NCBI RefSeq assembly: GCF_905163445.1
Contig: NC_053197.1
Coordinates: 13,826,001 to 13,890,000 of the forward strand
Direction of reading: 5' to 3'
DNA from: Pararge aegeria
Lineage: Eukaryota; Arthropoda; Insecta; Lepidoptera; Nymphalidae
DNA: 64,000 nt
Below are positions 61,390 through 64,000 of the stretch, piece after piece. Below the pieces are notes generated by a model that was not told the origin of the DNA, made no database searches, and was given only the letters and a program-made list of their open reading frames with translations. Each line of letters begins with the position of its first letter. The first letter of the stretch is position 1. The translations under genes and the position numbers were made by a program.

Positions 61390-62100
61390 TCAGCTTGGCA
61401 ACAACTATGCCTTTAAAAAAACCTGTGTGTGTTTTATTACAATGGACTGATTGGCAGAAAGTATACTTTAAGTTTGAGCTTAATGTACCGAAGGTTTCTA
61501 AACTTGCACTAAAACCACAGAAAAGTAATGCGAATTGTTTTCGTAGTCGATATTCAAATAACAAATGATATAGGGATTTCAATTTTCTTCTTTGCAACAA
61601 CTAATGTGAGACGGGATCGGACTTTTAAAAGATCTTTCGCCTAAGGCTCAAGGACTGGAGATGGCTATAGAAAGCAAAGTGATAGTTAATACATAGGTAT
61701 AAACGAAACATCTATTTTTAGAAAGGTCTAAAAGCACTTAATGTTTTCGTTTTCAGTCGTTTACTGACTTCAACAAATACGAGTTATATTCAATAATAAT
61801 GAAGGACTTGGACGTCACTTTCGTGGGGCCTAGTTCTAATCCCAGCACGAACTTTTAAGTTAGGTTAGGTTACTAGCCACTGGACCAACGATGTAGTTAG
61901 ATACAATATGAGATTTGTATGAAACCTATCTAATATCGACACCTACGATCGGCTATTTCCCACGGCACTAAATATATATGTAAACCCCATTGTAAGGCAA
62001 CTAACAATGGGCGACCGTAAGTATTGTTGGTAAAACTTTAAAGGCGCAATTAACAGTCACGGAATGTGGAGTATAAGGATTGAAGAAATTTGAAAAAAAC
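61390..62100. other. No recognised feature
   Basis: Includes a minus frame at 61319-61600 of unknown meaning and a SINE-like trace at 61810-61860 (TAGTTCTAATCCCAGCACGA). No exon supported. Confidence 0.35.
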
Positions 62101-62109
62101 ACCATACAG

Positions 62110-62710
62110 ATTCAAAAATTCAAAATTCAAAATTCATTTATTTCAAGTAGGCCTAATACAAACCCTTTGAAACGTCAAGTCTGTCCGTGTGTAGTGACTC
62201 TACCACCGGTTCGGAAGGCAGATTCTACCGAGAAGAAAACGGCAAGAAACTCAGCAGTTGCTCTTTTCCAACATCAAAAATTTACATTTTACATTTTAAC
62301 ATTCATTTTTCTATCTTGTGAGAGATGAAAGCGGAGCCGGATGCTTCCAAGCAACCTTGTCATTAAGAAACTCATCAATTGTATAATAACCTCGCTGTAA
62401 TAAATGTGTTTTAACACATTCTATAAACTTATGTTTTGGTAGGTCCAAAATTACCTTAGGAATCATATTATTAAAGTATACTCAATCCCACAAATGACTT
62501 CTGCACCTTTCGCAGACGATATGCAGATGTCACTAATTTATGACCATTTCTTGTAAGTCGACTGTTTATATCCACTTTTTGTTTATAAAGACTAATATGT
62601 TGTCTTACAAATACTATATTGTGAGGCTACCGTAAGTATACCTATTGCTTTAAATTTTTCACGGAGGGATTCACGTGATTTAAGTTTATATATTGACCGT
62701 ACAGCTCTTG
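62110..62710 (-). pseudogene. LINE M 3' region with frameshifted ORF2 terminus
   Basis: Three consecutive minus-strand frames reconstruct a LINE C-terminus: AVRSIYKLKSRESLREKFKA (from about 62703), then RQHISLYKQKVDINSRLTRN, then NMIPKVILDLPKHKFIECVK with YYTIDEFLNDKVAWKHP, ending SSLTR and a stop near 62315. Indels separate the frames, so it is dead. The 3' UTR follows, with AGAATCTGCCTTCCGAACCG, AGGCCTACTTGAAATAAATG and an AATTTTG tail at 62116-62140. Only this copy and 47386-47695 retain coding sequence. Confidence 0.85.
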
Positions 62711-62793
62711 ATTATCCTGCTTTTCGCGGAGTATTGCAAATTACGCTTACTTTTCATAATATATCATGGAAATCCGCAAAGTAACGCCTGATT
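62695..62793. mobile_element. MITE I, terminal inverted repeat only
   Basis: ATTATCCTGCTTTTCGCGGA, GTATTGCAAATTACGCTTAC, CATAATATATCATGGAAATC and CGCAAAGTAACGCCTG are the inverse of the MITE I left end at 39747. It lies about 50 bp upstream of the UGT exon. Confidence 0.75.
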
Positions 62794-62839
62794 ATACTCA
62801 ATGATTATGATTTTACTGAACATGTTTTTTGTTTTCTAG

Positions 62840-62982
62840 AAGAGCTCTCGGTGGCCGATAATATGCCTGCCGGTTCTGCTGGCAGCGTCGGCCTGCGGGA
62901 GCGACATCCTCATGGTCACGATGGGTGGCACCAAGTCACACAAGATACCATTCCTGGAGCTGGCGAGGGGTCTCATTATGAG
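62840..62982 (+). CDS. UDP-glycosyltransferase, N-terminal exon
   Basis: The acceptor TTTTTTGTTTTCTAG ends at 62839 and the donor GTAGCT begins at 62983. Phase-0 reading from 62840 gives KSSRWPIICLPVLLAASACG, SDILMVTMGGTKSHKIPFLE and LARGLIM plus two bases. The first 20 residues are a hydrophobic signal peptide. The rest is the start of the N-terminal Rossmann domain of GT1 glycosyltransferases, with the conserved H in S-H, as in insect UGTs where a nearby His is catalytic. Insect UGTs are ER membrane proteins that transfer a sugar (usually glucose) from a UDP-sugar to small lipophilic molecules. The TAG just upstream excludes initiation in this exon; the ATG probably comes from 34654-34788. 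The MGGTKSHKIPF start may point to the conserved insect UGT50 group, but that is from memory. The open frame starting ATG at 62851 is out of phase and not used. Confidence 0.93.
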
Positions 62983-63102
62983 GTAGCTATTTCCCACAGT
63001 AACTTCTTTTTTCCGGCGGTAAAAAGTACGTTATTTCTACTTATGTTATTATAAGCAAAGTGTGTTTATTTGGTTTTTGGTTGTTATTGTACTGAAACTG
63101 CA

Positions 63103-63625
63103 GTCATCATCAACCTATCAATCCATTACCGGCCCACTACAGGGCACGGGTCTCCTCCCACAATGAGAAGCGGTTAAGGCCTTAGTCCACCACGCCGGCC
63201 CAGTGCGGATTGGTGGACTCCACACACCTTTGAGAACCGTAGAACCGTAGAACTCTCAGGTATGCAGGTTTCCTCACGATGTTTCCATCACCATTGATGC
63301 AAGTGATATTTATATTACTTAAAGCGCACATAACTTAGTAAAGTTATAGGTATATATACAAATATATATGTTTATTTATACGCACCATCTATTTCTCTTT
63401 TTGAGCTGTTTTACGCCTTTGGTTGCCAAGAGATCGCTATGTAGCGATAAGGCCGCCAAATTGTATACTTTCGTTAAATTTTTATTTACAATTTTTCTGT
63501 TTGTTTATGTGGTGTAGAATAAAAGTTTATTTATTCTTTCATTCAAAAGTTGGAGGTGGTTGCAGGGGGTAGAACTCGGCCCCCCAAAAGTGAAGTCGTG
63601 TTCCACCCAATGGGCTGTCACCGCT
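63103..63625 (-). mobile_element. SINE B in UGT intron, split by LINE L
   Basis: CATCATCAACCTATCAATCC, CACTACAGGGCACGGGTCTC, CATAACTTAGTAAAGTTATA, then after the insert AAAGTTGGAGGTGGTTGCAG, AACTCGGCCCCCCAAAAGTG and AATGGGCTGTCACCGCTTC. A short internal duplication AGAACCGTAGAACCGTAGAA lies at 63233-63252. Confidence 0.88.
63352..63546 (+). mobile_element. LINE L 3' end inside SINE B
   Basis: TTTGGTTGCCAAGAGATCGC, TATGTAGCGATAAGGCCGCC, GTGGTGTAGAATAAAAGTTT and ATTTATTCTTTCATTCA. It is flanked by AAAGTTATAGG (63341) and AAAGTTGGAGG (63547), a plausible target duplication. Confidence 0.8.
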
Positions 63626-63789
63626 TCTGCAGTAAAAAAAAATAAAAAATTATTCTCTATTGCACACCAAGTCACAACACGAAACAACCAATTTTTCTGG
63701 TGAACTCACTTTAAATATTTGCTGTAGTTTTATTTAGCAAGACTGTCAATATCCACATCATTTACAAAATACTATGTTTATTATTACAG

Positions 63790-63973
63790 GAACCACAATA
63801 TCACACTTATCAGCCCGTTCTCCCCCGACTTCCACATCGAGGGCTTGGAGGAGATCGTCCCAGAAGGCCTGAATTCCTTCGTGCGCGGCTACATGACCTT
63901 AGACCTGGTCGGGGCCAGGATGAGGGGAGAAGAGCCGCTTCCTTATAAAGATATCATTAGATACGGTTATGAG
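63790..63973 (+). CDS. UDP-glycosyltransferase, second coding exon
   Basis: The acceptor TTATTACAG ends at 63789. The first base completes the Arg codon begun at 62981, giving RGLIM-R-NHNITLISPFSP, then DFHIEGLEEIVPEGLNSFVR, GYMTLDLVGARMRGEEPLPY and KDIIRYGYE. The RGH/RNH-N-I-T-x-I-S-P-F segment is the second beta strand of the UGT acceptor-binding domain. The exon is 184 nt and probably ends at GAG|GTATTC, although the frame stays open to the window end (VFTCKFQRK). The UDP-sugar-binding signature and C-terminal membrane anchor would lie beyond the window. No frameshift or stop is seen, so the gene looks functional. Confidence 0.93.
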
Positions 63974-64000
63974 GTATTCACATGCAAGTTTCAGCGGAAA

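Noticed and set aside
62851..63054. ATG-initiated frame over the UGT exon (MADNMPAGSAG...)
   Set aside because: It is out of phase with the UGT reading, runs into the intron past a good donor and has no domain.
1..64000. CRISPR-like array or bacterial-type defence system
   Set aside because: Repeats are dispersed TEs, microsatellites or diverged tandem arrays without regular unique spacers, and genes are spliced; the DNA is animal.

Overview
The window is AT-rich, intron-rich and repeat-dense eukaryotic DNA. It has C2H2 zinc-finger and UDP-glycosyltransferase exons with GT/AG splice sites, tRNA-headed SINEs ending in GATGAT or GTCGTAGTATATTTA, RTE-like LINE tails, Helitrons ending in CTAG and hAT-type MITEs. 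That combination is typical of Lepidoptera, probably a butterfly; the species cannot be read from the sequence. No bacterial operon, CRISPR array or phage-like system is present.

Only two host genes are supported, both on the + strand. At the left edge (709-1758) are the last two coding exons of a multi-finger C2H2 zinc-finger protein, with stop codon and polyadenylation signal. At the right edge (62840 to about 63973) are the first two substantial coding exons of a UDP-glycosyltransferase, running off the window. Its initiator ATG is probably supplied by an exon at 34654-34788 that ends exactly ATG|GTAAGT. Joined to the phase-0 exon at 62840 this gives a signal-peptide start MKSSRWPIICL and implies an intron of about 28 kb. 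The other long open frames are transposon remnants or chance.

Between the genes lie mostly transposable elements. Family labels are mine: SINE A (GACGGCCGATTGGCGCAG head), SINE B (AGCGGTGATAGCCCAGTGGG head, GAT tail), SINE C (head with TGGCGCAGTGGT, tail TAGTGGAATAAAA), repeat D (GACGGACCAAGTAG...GGACGAGCTGTC), MITE E (CAGTGGCGTGC ends, 8-bp target duplications, hAT-like), MITE F (ATACAACGTGTAA ends), MITE G (ACCCGCGCTA ends), repeat H, MITE I (long terminal inverted repeats starting AGGCGTTACTTTGCGG), repeat J, tail K, LINE L, LINE M, LINE N and LINE P 3' ends, RTE-like LINEs and non-autonomous Helitrons.

The most informative structures are as follows. A 436-bp TIR element at 5687-6122 has a perfect 8-bp duplication. 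A 1,407-bp hAT derivative at 41101-42507 keeps only the dimerisation-domain coding end and has ends packed with CAAGAC motifs. Five families are nested at 27108-28270 with readable target sites. A diverged 115-bp tandem array directly follows the zinc-finger gene. Several local duplications and hairpins show how the repeats have been rearranged. Stretches not listed are AT-rich and show no recognisable gene.
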